Below the pieces are notes generated by a model. That model did not search any database, was not told where the DNA came from, and saw only the letters and a program-made list of their open reading frames with translations. Shown here in pieces: positions 51,243 to 64,000 of a DNA stretch of 64,000 nucleotides. The DNA comes from Adineta steineri. Taxonomy: Eukaryota > Rotifera > Eurotatoria > Adinetida > Adinetidae. The stretch lies in the NCBI GenBank assembly GCA_905250115.1, contig CAJNOI010000002.1:1453678-1517677 (forward strand), given 5' to 3'. Position numbers and translations under genes: made by a program. The stretch's first letter is position 1, and every line of letters starts with the position of its first letter.

Positions 51243-52009
51243 ATGAACAAATCAATGGAACATTATACATCAGGTAAAATAAAATCAAATAAGAAAATCT
51301 TTTAATAATTTATTTTATTTTCTTTTTTTAGATTCATGGATTGATATTCAATCAGAAGAAAAACAAACTATAACACCACCAACAATGATAAGTTCATTTG
51401 CTGACAGAGATCTTTTATCAAGTATGCATATTAATGAAAGATTATTATTAGAAGCACAAAAAGAATCATCACGTGTTAGCTCAAAAAGTTCACATAGTGA
51501 TAGGTAATCGATAATCAACATATATATATATATATTTATATATATTTTATATTTCTAGTTCATCACCAAAAAGTCCAAAGAGTCCTTTACAAACAGATCA
51601 AAGTGTTGCAGATTGGATGTCACATTGGTCATCACGTATTGAATCGGAACCACCAAAGTAGAATTAAAAAAAATCGTTTTTCTTAAATTATCGTATTCGT
51701 TTTTTTTCTTCTACAGAGAATGGAAATTTGTTCATCCAATAAATCGTAGTGTACGTGATCAATTACTTTATGAAGATGAAGAAGAAAAAGCAGCTCAAGA
51801 AGCTGAAAAAGCATTAATTGAAAAAAAACATATGCGTTTTGTTCTTTTAAGTAATTGTGCCAGTTTTATTCTTGGCATGGGAATGTAAGTTTAATTATTC
51901 GAAAAGAAAAAAAAATAAAAATATTTCTTTTTTGTTGTTTTTAAGAATGTACTTATGTTTACGTCGTTATCTTCGTATGAAAACACCATACTTTTATACA
52001 TTAGATTAA
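51243..52009 (+). CDS. BNIP3: BNIP3/NIX-type mitophagy receptor
   Basis: Tail-anchored outer mitochondrial membrane protein that recruits Atg8/LC3 to mitochondria. Five exons, the first 51243-51273, joined in frame to TAA at 52007-52009, giving about 178 aa. Near the start, DSWIDIQSEE carries a W-x-x-I motif at the place of the BNIP3 LC3-interacting WVEL. A Ser-rich stretch follows (SSKSSHSDSSSPKSPKSP). The family signature DWMSHWSSR...PPKEWKFVHP is unmistakable (human: DWVSDWSSR, PPKEFHF). A C-terminal transmembrane helix (LLSNCASFILGMGIMYLCL) has the small-residue GxG patch used for dimerisation, followed by a short basic tail. The human SH dipeptide before it is replaced by CAS. A Glu/Lys insert (YEDEEEKAAQEAEKALIEKK) separates the signature from the helix. 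Confidence 0.9.
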
Positions 52010-52878
52010 AACAATGCAGCAAATACATTTGATTTTGTACATAACACATTTATTCTCCTCGTATATTTACAAAAAAAAACACATTCTTCAATTTTTTTTT
52101 TGCTTTTAACTTGATTTTTAATTTGCAAACAACAACAGCACTTCTGTATATATATATATATATTTAAAAGAGTCATAACTCATCAAACACATTTATTTAC
52201 GTTCATATGAACATTCCTTATATTACTCATTCTTTTTGGTTAATTCAACAATTATTTGTTTTACTTTTTTTTTCTTATTCTGTTATATATTTATTGTTTT
52301 CATCGACAAGTTCGTATTTGTGGCGTATATGTATTTGTGAAAATTTCTTGATATTGTGTTGGGAAACTATCTGATTAGATGTAGATGAAAGGTTCGAAAC
52401 AAAAACGTATCAACCACATATATATATATATACTTGTACTATATTTGATGTAAATATGAATGTTTCATTTTCTTTTTCTTCTTCTTTATCATTTTTAAGA
52501 ATGCATGAAAAAATAACAACCACGCATAGATTTTTCTTTTCTTTTCTTTTTTTTTATTATTATTCATTACTGACATTATAAATAAACATATATTCATCAT
52601 TGAGATGAACAAATTTCTTGTCTTTAAAAATATTGATTACGATGGTCACAGAAGGTTCTGTTCAATAGCATTAATATTCTTCTTTTATACATTAGTTTAT
52701 TCTAAGAAACTTTTATTGATAGTGAACAGATGTTTATTGAAGCAACATATTTTATTTTAATAGAAGAATATAGTTTAGATATTGTATTATGCACGATAAT
52801 AAATCTTATTTATTTAATTTGATCATGTAGATTATATTTTACGATCTATTAGTTTTTAGAATGTATTAGTTATATCAT
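52010..52878. other. BNIP3 3' flank up to the assembly gap
   Basis: AT-rich with several (TA)n runs (about 52148-52163, 52421-52433) and T-rich runs. An AATAAA lies near 52581. No gene was recognised. Confidence 0.5.
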
Positions 52879-53359
52879 NNNNNNNNNNNNNNNNNNNNNN
52901 NNNNNNNNNNNNNNNNNNNNNNNNNNNNNNNNNNNNNNNNNNNNNNNNNNNNNNNNNNNNNNNNNNNNNNNNNNNNNNNNNNNNNNNNNNNNNNNNNNNN
53001 NNNNNNNNNNNNNNNNNNNNNNNNNNNNNNNNNNNNNNNNNNNNNNNNNNNNNNNNNNNNNNNNNNNNNNNNNNNNNNNNNNNNNNNNNNNNNNNNNNNN
53101 NNNNNNNNNNNNNNNNNNNNNNNNNNNNNNNNNNNNNNNNNNNNNNNNNNNNNNNNNNNNNNNNNNNNNNNNNNNNNNNNNNNNNNNNNNNNNNNNNNNN
53201 NNNNNNNNNNNNNNNNNNNNNNNNNNNNNNNNNNNNNNNNNNNNNNNNNNNNNNNNNNNNNNNNNNNNNNNNNNNNNNNNNNNNNNNNNNNNNNNNNNNN
53301 NNNNNNNNNNNNNNNNNNNNNNNNNNNNNNNNNNNNNNNNNNNNNNNNNNNNNNNNNNN
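52879..53359. other. Assembly gap (481 N)
   Basis: Unsequenced. It truncates the minus-strand gene that starts at 54028. Its size may be nominal. Confidence 0.98.
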
Positions 53360-54028
53360 TACCATTACTTTCTGTAACGACATTTATCTAGATTTAAAAT
53401 TGATATATATATATTTTGTTTTCTTAAAATCTGCTTACAATAGTTATATTAATTGGAAGAGAAACACTAAAAGAATACCAAATCATTTCAATTTGTTCAT
53501 CAGGTATACAAAATGTTGAAAATAATATAGATTGATTTTTAGTATTAATCAAAGTTTTTCCATAAAAATTCATACAAGCTAAAGCACAAAAAAAAAGATA
53601 ATTTACATTAAATAAATAGAATTATTTTTACAATTTCTTGTAAAACCGGTAATTAGATATTTGAATTGAAAACAATATTGATCAGTTGATGATAAATTCA
53701 TTTTTATGAGAAATATAGATTTTAATCCATCAAATCTCTTAATAATACATAAATCTAATCAATAATATATAGATATGAAAATTTTAATTGAATCTAATTT
53801 ATTTACGTTCATTTATCTTTTGTTTATTATATCCACAACTATGATAAATATTCCATCCAAATAGAGTCCATTGACAAGATTCATTTGTTTGATCTGGTGA
53901 ACAAATTAATTTACCTTCTAAAATAATTCAAACTTTACTCTACGTATAATAATTAATTTCTATTAACCTGAATTTATAAAAAATATAATAAGAAATATAA
54001 TCGACATCATATCTCTGTTTGATACCAT
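53360..54028 (-). CDS. Secreted cysteine-containing protein, truncated by gap
   Basis: The ATG at 54028 opens MVSNRDMMSIIFLIIFFINS, a signal peptide. Further exons follow at about 53925-53805 (KLICSPDQTNESCQWTLFGW, HSCGYNK), about 53745-53630 (DGLKSIFLIKM, STDQYCFQFKYLITG) and about 53580-53440 (CMNFYGKTLIN, STFCIPDEQIEMIWYSF). The C..C-x-W start and CFQFKYLITG recall MAM-type extracellular domains (C-x-F-x-Y strand), but the match is loose. The rest is in or beyond the gap. Exon edges were read by eye and may be off by a few codons. Likely extracellular; function unknown. Confidence 0.45.
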
Positions 54029-54294
54029 AATTTGTACTGTTATTCTTATTCTAATTCTAATTTCCCTTGTTTTTATTACAAATATATTTTAATAAAAAAA
54101 AAGAACACAAAAATCACAATCTAATACACAATAGTGAACTTATCCATTTACCAGATCGAAACATACATTCTTAGTATTGTTATGTTTTTTTCTCTTTAAT
54201 CGGACAAAAAAACAGATAGTTAATAAGGGAAAAAAAAGCGATCAAGTCTAAGTTTGTAAACATTTTAATGTTTTTTTTATACAATGATGTGCAT

Positions 54295-57200
54295 TTAATT
54301 TCGTCGATGATGAATTTTATCGATAACATCAGGTGCTGAAGCTACTGCTCCACCTGATTGATATTCAATTGCTGGAAAGAAACCTTTTTCTTTGAAAACA
54401 GATCTAAAATAAATAATAAATACATCAATAAATATGATTAATGAGACTAATAATTTACTCATAAAATCGAACATGAGCTTCGAGTTGATTTAATAATACT
54501 TGTTGTTGTTTAGAATGTGCTTTAAGCATCTATTATATTATAAATAAATAAAACAATGATAGATGTGAAATTTTTACCTTGTATTTTTTTTGACCATTCT
54601 GACAACCATTAAGATCATAAGAAAGACCACGAACAAATTGTTGCAAAAGTGCATTTTTTGTTTTTAAATTGTCTCTATCACCTGTTAATTGTTGCATTAA
54701 TGTTGGAATCTTCTTTAAGTTATCATGTAATGAACCACTTCGACTATTCGTATCGCTATCATCCAAACTAGATAAATTAAAATATATCTTTTATAAGATT
54801 TCACATAATTAATCCTATATTCTACATTTATTTACTAGAAGACAGTTACGGATTAATACACAAAACACAAAAAGAGAAAAAAACTCTTTAACATCAATAG
54901 TATTATAAGTTAAGTAAATGGTTAAATGACTAGAGAAGAAAAACCATAATATTACACGACAACACATATTAAAATAACAATTTCATGGAATTTATTATTT
55001 TTTTACCACAATTCTGGAATGCCTTCATGAATAAAATTTAATGCTTGATCACAATCCTTTCTTAAACGTTTTTGTTCTTCTTGACAACGAACAACATTTT
55101 CGCGCATTAATTTCAATTCTTCATTTAACGAAGCATTTTCAAGACGAAGAACATTTAGTTCTGCATCTTGTTTTGTACACTAAGAATTATTATTTTAAGA
55201 ATATGTATATATATTTATTTACGAGAAAAATCATACTTTATTATTAAGTGTTGATGCATTTTTAACATTAGTTTCAAATTCACTTTTAACTTGTTCTACT
55301 TCATGTTCACGTTTTCGTGCTAAACGTTTATATTCTTCATTTGATCGTTCAAGTAAAGATATATGTCGTTTTAATTCTTGATTCATTTCTTCAACTTTTT
55401 CAAACTAAATAAAAATATATTCATATGTTTTTTCACGTAATTTTTAACTATGCATAGATTAAATCTAACCTTTGAAGTCGTTGCCGCTTGTTGATATTTG
55501 AATGCTTGTAATTCTGATTGTGCTGCATTTAATTCAGTCTTTTTTTGTTCTAATAAACTTAATGAATTTTTATTTGCTTCTTTTAATGATATTAATAATG
55601 ATTCGCATTCATTGATCTATAAATATAAAAAAATTAGTTTTATAATTGATTTTTAAAAGAAATGATTTACTTTTCCATGATAGGATGATTCATTTTGTTG
55701 TAATGTTTTTTGTAATGTTTCATTGTGTGCATATGTATTTGTTAATTGTTTTTCAAATTTTTGTGCTTGTTGATTTAATGTACGAATTTCATTTGTATGT
55801 GTATCAATATCACTTTCATATTTCTCAATCTGAAATTAAACATGTTTCAATAGTTATTATTTAGTTAAATCAAAAGAATACTTTTTTATTAGCATTTGTC
55901 ATATTTTTAATTAATTGATCACGTTCATGTACTGTATCATCTAATGTATGTTTTAAACGTTCAATAAGTGTTTCAGCTTCGAAATGAGTTTGTGCTTCGT
56001 TACTTAAAATAGAATAGAAAAGTAAGAATTCGATAAATTAATCGATAAAACAAATTTACTTGAGTTCTTTACGTAATTGTGTAATGGTAGCTTCTTGTTC
56101 ATCAATTTTCGTATGCATTAAACCTTCAGCTCGATGAAAATCATCAATTTTACTTCTCATACGTTTTGTTTCTGAACGTAAATGACGATTTTCATTACTT
56201 GTTTGAGACCATTTACGTTTATATTCTCGAACATATAAATAAGCTTTTTCAAGAACAGGTTTAACAGCCATAAATTGTAAAATTAAATCTTCATGTTGAC
56301 TACGTAAAAGTGTTAACATTTTTGTTGATTGTTCAAGACGTTCATCAAGTGTACGAAGTTTATTTGCATCTTCACTTAAATCAGTTATTTGTTCATGTAG
56401 TTTCGATGTACTAATAACCCATTGTTCACTTGTTTCAGATGCCTTTCGAACAACAGTTTTAAAACAATTACCAAGTAAAGTTAATTTTCGTTTATAAATT
56501 TTTGCTTCATCCAATGATTGTATTAACTAAAATAAATAGTTTATTTATACGAAATTATAGATATATGTTGACTATGTACCCGTTCTTTATGTGAATTATC
56601 TGATAATTCCATTTGTTCAAGATCATATCGACATTTATTTAAATCATCATTTAATACAGCATGTTCATCTCGAAGTTTTTCATGATTAATAATCATTGTT
56701 GATAATTCATTTTCAACTGATTTTAATCTTTGTTCATGTTCAAAAAATTCTTCATTTGTATATCGATGTTCTTTTTCATATGAATGAAAATCTTGTTGAA
56801 CTTGATGTAAACGATTCGTTACTGTTGATAACTATTTTTAATAGAAAAACAAAGAAATAATAGAAAAATATTATATATTTGTTTTTATATACTTCATTTG
56901 TTTTTTCAGTTGAATGTTGTTTTAATATTTGTTTATCAATTTCATGTTGAACTAATTCATCATGTGCTTTCGATAAATCATTTTTCGATTTTTCATAATC
57001 AATTTGAAGACGAGATAAAAGATGATTGAGTGATTCTATTTCACGTTGTCGACTTTCTAATGTTTGAGCATTTTCTTCTACTAATGATTCCGTTCGATTC
57101 ACAACTTGTTTTAATTCTGTTTCCTATAGGAAAACAAAATATTTTAATTCTTTTTTTAAAACAAAATAAATCCTATACTTTAACAATATGTTCTTGTATA

Positions 57201-60200
57201 ACTGAGCGTGCTTGATTAAGTTCAGTTTTTAATGTATCATTTGTCATTAATGAACTTTTTAATTGTATTTTTATATCTTCCGCTTGATGGATTGCATCTG
57301 TTGCACGTTTTTGTTCTTCATCTAATTGTCGTGTTAATAATACAACTTTTGCTGCAGATTTTGAACCAGCTTCAGTTTCATTATATAGAACTTTTTGAAT
57401 TTTTTCAAGTTCATTTTGATAATTTTCATTTTGTTCATGTATTTCATTACGTTCACTTGTTACATTTGAAAGATTGGATTTTAATTCATCAATATTATTC
57501 AATAGAGATATTTCATTTGTTTTTAATGATGCTATTTCACTATTTAATTCTTCTAATTCATGATTAAATCTACGATTTTCATCTTCACGATGAATTTTTA
57601 TATTTCGTAAATCAGATTCCGAACGTTCATATTGAATAGTTATTGTTTCTTTCTACATAATAAACAATAAAATAATAATCCTTATTACATTAGTTAGTCT
57701 CAACACTCCCTTGCTTAGAGCTCTCTAAGATTTCGAAACTATTGGTATCATCTAACAAGTTTATATTGTATTCTCCTTGAAAAATACTTGAGTTCTTGTT
57801 TATTTAAGTTATTGTAAAAATGCCTGAAGACTTTATGATGATTGGATATATATTATAAGTTTGCCCTTTTTTTTCTGTAAATGTTTACTTTGTAACTGTT
57901 TGCATTTATATGAAACCAGTCCAGAGTGGCAGTAGGAGTATATTTTATAAGACTTCACTTAAAAACGTCTTTTTTTTCTTTTGTTTCATTATTCTAAAAT
58001 AGATACCTGTTCTTGAACATTTAATAAATCTTGTTGTAATGTTTTGATACGATTTTCTTGTTCTTCTTGAACATTATTTAAACGAACAATTTCTTTTTCT
58101 TGTATTGAACATTCTTCTTTCGCATATTTAGATTTTATTTCTATATCATGAAGATTTTGATCATAACGTACAAGTTGTTCTTGTTTAATTGATAACTAAG
58201 AAGAAAAAAAGTATGAAACTATTGCTCATCTCAATAAAATCTTCTTACTTGTTTAGTTAATGCTTTTTGTGTCTTTTGAAATTCTTCTTGTTTTAATTTA
58301 AATTCATTAGTTAATTGTTGAAGTTGTTCATTCAGTGTTGCATTGGTTTGTTCACGTTCAGCTAATGCTTTTGATACATGACGAAGCTATATATAATAAA
58401 AAAAAATAATAATAGGAAAATATGAAATATCTTATTTTTACTTCTCGTTGTAAAACTTTAATATCATGTAATGCTTTTGTTGCATTATCTTCAGCAAATT
58501 TTTCTCGATGATGACTTTTAACAAGACCTGTTTCAAGTGTTTCTGATAATTGTGCAACTTCACCTGTTTTATCAATAACAATTTGTTCTAATTCATCAAT
58601 ATGAGATTGTTTATCAACAGTTTCTTTATGTTTTTGTATTAATTCAGCTTTGATTCTTTCCATTTCTTGTTCATAATCAATTAATGTTTTATTACGTAAA
58701 TCAACTAATGACATTGTTTCAAATAATTTTGTTTCAAGTAGATTATTTTGTGAATTTAAATCACTGATTGTATATTCTAATTGTTCATTATTCGTTAAAG
58801 CTTCTTGTAATGTATGTTGAACTTTTTCAAGTTGTTCATTTGATAATTGAATTGTATCACGTAATTGTTGTTGTTCATCTTCAATTGTAGCATTTTTATT
58901 TTGTTCAACAGATAATTGTTCTTGATATGTACGTACGACTGAGGATTGTTTATCAAGCTAATAAAGAAAATTTTGTTTGTAGAGACAGTAAAATCTGACA
59001 TTGTTACTATGCTATAACATTATTATTCTTATTGTCTACTTTACACACTTTTAACTAAGACTTGCTGATTGATGCCGACATTTCTATTATCTCAAGTAGT
59101 TTAAGAAAATGCATTTTTTGATTGTTTGAAAAAACCGTTTTGAAGTAGAAAATAACAAAAATGTTGACCTTCACAATCAAAAATACATTTGGTTTTACAA
59201 TATATATAGGAAAAACGTCATAATGCTGTTTCTCAAGGAATCTAACATACTTCATCATCTTTTTCTTCACATAAACGTTTTAATGCTCGAATATCTGTAT
59301 GTAATTGTTCAGCATCTGTTGTACTTGATTGAAAATGTTGTTCTAATTGTTCATCATGAATTTTCTTTAGAAATCGAAGATCTTGTTCAAGTTTATTATT
59401 TAATGATTCTTTCATTTTAATCTAAAAGTAAAATTCAAATAAATAAAAAGATGTTTTTCTTTGTTATATTAAATATTTACTTCAGATAGAAGTCCATCCA
59501 TTCGTTTTTTCGTTGAATTTAATTCCTGATCAAGTTTTTCATACTCAGCTTTTGACACAGTTGATTCAATAGGTTGAATTGGAATAGTTGGATAATTATT
59601 CGATGTTATTTCTCGCTCAAGATTACGAATTTGTCCTTCTAAATCAGCTGTTATTGAATCTTTAACACGACACTATTCAAAGAAAATATAATTTCATCTT
59701 ACAAATAAAAATCTATTTTTTTATACTTGTCGTTGTAAATCACTACGTTCATTTTCTAATTGAATTTTTTCATTTACAATTTGTTCAATCTGTTGTACAT
59801 ATTGTTCAATTTGTTGTTTTTTTGTTTTAATATCATTATTAAGTGATGCAGTTGATTCACGATGACGATCTGTTATTGTTTTTAATTTTGTTGATAAATC
59901 ATGTATATGTTCTTCAGAACGTTGTTTATTTTGTTTTAATTCTTCTTGAATTTCTTTTAATTCATTAGTTTTAAGACGTATCTAATAGAAATTATAAATA
60001 GAATATTTTGAAAACAAAAAAAAAGAACTCCGATGTTTCTTACATCCATTTTAAATGTTTCAGTTTTTTGACATTCTTCAGCAAGTTTTGCACGAAGATC
60101 ATCAACTTTTTTTAAAAGAACCATATTCTTAAAACATTAGGAAAAGTCGTAAAGTTAAAAATAATAAGATTATATTTTCTACCTGTCCTTTCGTGTCATC

Positions 60201-61414
60201 ATCTCCCATATATGGAGTATGTTTATTCGATGCCTTAATAAATACAGTTGTACATATATAAATGGAAAATAATGAAATAGTTACTTGTTTAGCTAATTCA
60301 TCTTGAGCTCTTTTAAGTTGTTCAATTTCAGCTTGTAATACTTGTATACGTTCATCACGATATTGAATTTCTTTATGTAATGGAATTGTATTATATAGTT
60401 CATAATTTGTTACACCAATAATAGAATCCAATGGAACAGTTTTTAATTGAAGTCGTTTTGTATCCCATTTACCTGTTCGTTTAGCTGCATTAATAAATGA
60501 TGTTAATGAATCTAAATCATGTTTTAAATCAAGATTTTCATGACTTAATTTCCATTTTTCAGATTCAACACTCTTAAAAACAAAATTCAAATAGATAGAT
60601 ATACATAGTGTCTTTTGCACTTACGCCAACCGTCTTCGATACATCTGATAGATGATGTTGCTAGAAATGGAAATAATATTGAAATAGGACATAGAAATTA
60701 TTGTTTAACATACTTGTAAAGAAACATGAGCTTTTTTTAATTTATTTTCAAGTAAAACAACACGTTGATTAGCTTCTTTTTCAAGTTCGTCTAGACTTTG
60801 TAAGAGTAAACGTGTTTGTATTGATAAATCTTTTACATAACTTTCATAAACAGCTAATTTTTGCTACAATATAAAAATAAAAATTATAGTTGACAAAAAG
60901 ATCAAGTTGTTTTCTGAAAAAATTTCAATTGTTAGTTTTTATGAAAACTAATTTATAAGTGAATATTTAAGATGGATTCTTCATTCTAAAGCTCGATTTT
61001 TTAAAAAACAAATCATGTCATACATTCCTTCAAGTGGAAACCTTAGACGCACTTCTTTTGTTCGTCAAGTATTATTACAGCGTTGCATTTTGTTGTGCTC
61101 TCATAGGGTGATTTTCAACAAAATGATAGATTATCCTTAATCTATATATATGATAACGTTTCATTTTTTGTCTTAAGAAAAAAATTGTACAGATTCAAGT
61201 TTATATCTTTTCTCTAGCGAATGAGATTTTTAAAAAGAAGAATAACGTCAAATAAGTAGTTGATAAAATCATATACCTTATGACGGTCATCAACTGCAAT
61301 ATGTTTCTCATCAATACTTGTCAATTTTTTCACATAGCGATTTTGAACTTCTTCGAATAAGGTGGCAACATGTTTAACATTGAGATTTTGATTTGTGCAT
61401 GTTGTGTTACTCAT
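54295..61414 (-). CDS. Long coiled-coil protein, probably centrosomal or ciliary
   Basis: About 1,700 residues in some 20 exons, almost wholly heptad-rich Glu/Gln/Lys/Leu coiled coil. It starts MSNTTCTNQNLNVKHVATLF (61414) and ends DVIDKIHHRRN with TAA at 54295-54297. The only less helical parts are near the N-terminus (WDTKRLQLKTVPLDSIIGVT), a Pro-containing piece (NNYPTIPIQPIEST) and the tail (FFPAIEYQSGGAVASAPD). A Trp/Tyr-bearing block at about 56,100-56,500 (EQWVISTSKLHEQI, AYLYVREYKRKWSQTSN) would be useful for identifying it. No motor, kinase or EF-hand domain. It looks like a structural protein of centrioles, cilia or Golgi, but I cannot assign a family. It shares a 592-bp divergent promoter region with EIF4B. 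Confidence 0.75.
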
Positions 61415-62006
61415 TGAGAAAGAAAAATAAAAATAGAAATTTGTGGTTTAATTTGAGAAGGACATATAAATATATATGGTTTCTTATTCTTCAACTCCAT
61501 TCTCTCGATCATTCCTTTGACTTAACCTCTATATATATTCATAATGCATTCTTAATTAAATGCATTAATGTGTTGAAAATAAAAACGTATCTTTATTTTT
61601 AACTATAAAAAGAAAAATGTGATAATAAAAAAGAAAAAAAAATAATTTATTTTTATTATTGATATAAATAGAATTAATTTAATGAATTTAATTTAAAATA
61701 TATATAAATAATAAACATGCAGAACGAATCAACTTTTCCCTTTTGCTTTTCTTGTTGTGTTGTGTACTAGATTGTACTCAAAAATTGAAGTACTATTTTT
61801 TATTATCCAGATTTTTTAGATAATATTATCTGTTTTTCTTTTTGTTCATGTTATTATTGTTTCAATCATTAGAATTATTCATTTATAATAAACAAACTAT
61901 TTCAATAACTTGTCGTTCTATTTATTAATATTGAATGGCTAGAAAGAATTATTAAATATAAAAAATTTATTTTATTATTATTATTGTATTTGAAGAATAA
62001 AAAAAG
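61415..62006. promoter_or_regulatory. Head-to-head promoter region, coiled-coil gene and EIF4B
   Basis: 592 bp between divergent starts. Very AT-rich, with A/T homopolymer runs. No TATA box stands out from the general AT-richness. Confidence 0.35.
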
Positions 62007-64000
62007 ATGACGTCGAAAAAATCGAAAAAAGGCAAGACTATGGCATTGAATGAGTTTCTTTCTACAGACCAAAAATTAGTTACTGTACGAGCAAACTGGT
62101 CAGAAATAGTTGATAATGAAGAAGCAGAAGAAAAACCTATAGGTAATAAATCAAAAAAATTTAGATATATGATTTTTTTCTTTTTTTCTTTTTCTTCGTT
62201 TAGTTATTGATATAGGTGGTTTACCTACAGCACCTCGAGGCGCTGTTGATATTGATTATAGTAATCTACCAAACAATCCTCCATTTGTTGCCCATATTGC
62301 TAATCTATCATTTGAAATTGATGATGAAGGTTTACGAAGAATATTTGCGGATTTAAATGTATGTAATTAGTGTAATTTTCTTCATATCTTTCTATATATA
62401 TTTCTTTTTTATTTAGCCAAAATCAGCCCGAGTAATGAAAGATGGTATGCGTAGTCGTGGTATTGGTTTAGTTGAATTTGACACACGTGACAATTTAATC
62501 GATGGTTTAAAAAGAACAGATAAAGAAGTCTACGGACGTAAAATACGTGTCAGTGTTTCGGATAAAACAGATTCACATCAATCAGACGGTGGTCGAGGAA
62601 CATTTGGTAATAATCGATCGAATCGTAGTGGTGGTGGTGGTGGAGAAGAACGACCAGAAATGTCTGAGAGATGGGCGAGAGTTGAACGTAAATAATACTT
62701 ATTTTGTTTGGTTTTTATAATATAAACAAGAATATCGAAATATTTTTAGCTCGATCTGATGAAACATCTAATGATCGACCAAGTGGTGGATTCAATCGTG
62801 ACAGACCAAATCGTGGTGACCAAGGACGATGTATGTTATATTCTATTTTATTTGAAAGGAAAAAAAAATTCTCAAATACTTTTTATAGCAAATATGGGTG
62901 GTAATTCACGAGATAGTCACGGTAATGATTTTGGATTTGGTTATCCACGCACGAGAGATGAACGAGGAGGAGGAAATAGTGGTGGAAATCGTGATTATAA
63001 TCGACCAGGACAACGTAATCGTTATAATAATGATGATGATAATCGATCGAATAGTGGAGCAGATAGACCACGTTATGCCGGTCGATACAGTGACACACGG
63101 TAAAATATTTTATATATATATATATGTCATTTTTATTTTTTTACAAATTGTATATTAGTGATACTCGTGATCGAGCCCGACCAACTCCTGGTAATTTATA
63201 TGATTTCTTTTCTCTATTAATATAAAACTTTTATTGTATATAATTAGATGAAGCTAATACTACTACTACTGGTGATGATCCAAAAGAACCACCACGTGAA
63301 CGTCAACGACTTCAACTTCAACCACGTACAAAACCACTCGAAGAATTTGAACCATTATCTGGTTCATCATCATCTATTAACAATGTTGCTGCTAATGCTG
63401 CACAATCATCAACAACAAATGCAGATGATTCATCATCATCTCTAGGAAATACGTCTATTCAACAGACACAAAATTCGTCAATAAACGAAAGTCGAGATGA
63501 ATATCAACAACAAGAATCTCGAGATTCAAACGATCGAGTAAATACATCCGATGAACAACCAACAATAAAACCATCACGTCCTGCTGGTGCATCTATATTT
63601 GGTGGAGCTAAACCGGTGGATACAACTGCCAGAGAACTTGAAATTGAAAGAAAAATAAAAGAACTTCAAGTGACTAGTAGTGAACCATCGGGTGATAATG
63701 AAGAAAAACCGTCTTCCTCTAGGCCATCATATAATCGTGCTAGTGATCGAGGTAATGATCGTGGTAATGATCGTGGTAATGATCGAGGTAATGATCGAGG
63801 CAATGATCGTAATAATGATCGAGGTAGTTATCGTGGCAATGACCGAGATACTTACCGTGGTAAACGTTCATCACAAAACGATGATCATCGTGGTCGAAGA
63901 GATGATGGTAATATAAATATTTTTACATCGTAAATTTGAAACCTTTGTTTATTTATATAGATCGATCTGGGCAAGGTGGAGATTATCATCATAAACGAGA
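62007..64000 (+). CDS. EIF4B: Eukaryotic translation initiation factor 4B, 5' part
   Basis: Stimulates the eIF4A helicase and ribosome loading on mRNA. The start KKSKKGKTMALNEFLS matches the eIF4B N-terminus. LPTAPRGAVDIDYSNLPNNP follows, then an RRM (FVAHIANLSFEIDDEGLRRI as RNP2 side, SRGIGLVEFD as RNP1) over about 62,250-62,570. Then comes a Gly/Arg/Asp/Asn-rich region in several short exons (63,000-63,180). LQLQPRTKPLEE and ASIFGGAKPVDTTARELEIE are the diagnostic C-terminal block of eIF4B, which separates it from eIF4H. A DRGN tandem repeat lies at about 63740-63830. The window ends in the last Arg-rich part (after an intron at about 63908-63960), so the stop is missing. Confidence 0.93.
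63744..63838 (+). repeat. 12-bp tandem repeat encoding DRGN
   Basis: Seven to eight units of GATCGTGGTAAT or GATCGAGGTAAT, some degenerate, encode Asp-Arg-Gly-Asn repeats in the Arg-rich part of eIF4B. The units differ mainly at the arginine codon's third base. Confidence 0.9.

Noticed and set aside
52856..53383. 175-codon minus frame across the N gap
   Set aside because: Made almost wholly of N; an artefact.
63744..63838. Regular short repeats that could suggest a CRISPR array
   Set aside because: No spacers, units are 12 bp and coding, and the DNA is eukaryotic.

Overview
This is animal nuclear DNA, most likely from a bdelloid rotifer (Rotaria, Adineta or Didymodactylos type). It is AT-rich. 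Most genes are cut by many introns of about 50-70 bp with GT..AG ends, gene spacing is tight, and there is an intronless ADP-ribosyltransferase plus tetratricopeptide (ART-TPR) gene of a kind expanded in bdelloids. Metazoan orthologues (SUZ12, SEC61A, KYNU, DXO/RAI1, NPRL3, AK5, CFAP47, BNIP3, EIF4B) settle that it is an animal. The bdelloid assignment is inference. There is no operon, CRISPR or other prokaryotic signal.

Layout. 1-3.2 kb: 3' end of MTG1 (mitoribosome GTPase), then SUZ12 (Polycomb PRC2) only 71 bp downstream on the same strand. 3.8-4.7 kb: intronless homeobox gene (-). 6.0-7.6 kb: SEC61A (+). 8.2-10.2 kb: kynureninase (-). 10.2-21.7 kb: gene-poor, repeat-rich stretch with an 828-bp hAT-type non-autonomous element, a second small element nested in it, a ~290-bp dispersed repeat in two direct copies flanking an ART-TPR gene, a cluster of small hairpins, and a 908-bp TA-flanked element with 184-bp near-identical inverted repeats. 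21.7-26.6 kb: DXO/RAI1 and NPRL3 (both -). 27.7-34.1 kb: tandem array (-) of AK5, a degenerate AK5 paralogue without its P-loops, and a 74-aa gene holding only the N-terminal docking-like domain. 34.3-50.7 kb: CFAP47 (-), about 16 kb, with two short secreted cysteine-rich peptide genes nested divergently in one intron. 51.2-52.0 kb: BNIP3-like mitophagy receptor (+). 52.9-53.4 kb: assembly gap cutting a secreted-protein gene (-). 54.3-61.4 kb: long coiled-coil protein (-). 62.0 kb to the end: EIF4B (+, incomplete).

Themes. Two loci are ciliary or possibly so (CFAP47, the coiled-coil gene). Most of the rest are single-copy housekeeping genes. The most unusual material is the ART-TPR island between mobile elements, the AK5 array showing stepwise loss of catalytic parts with conserved intron positions, and the pair of secreted peptides hidden in the CFAP47 intron. 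Exon limits were read by eye from splice sites and reading frame. For the large genes the span is more certain than each exon.
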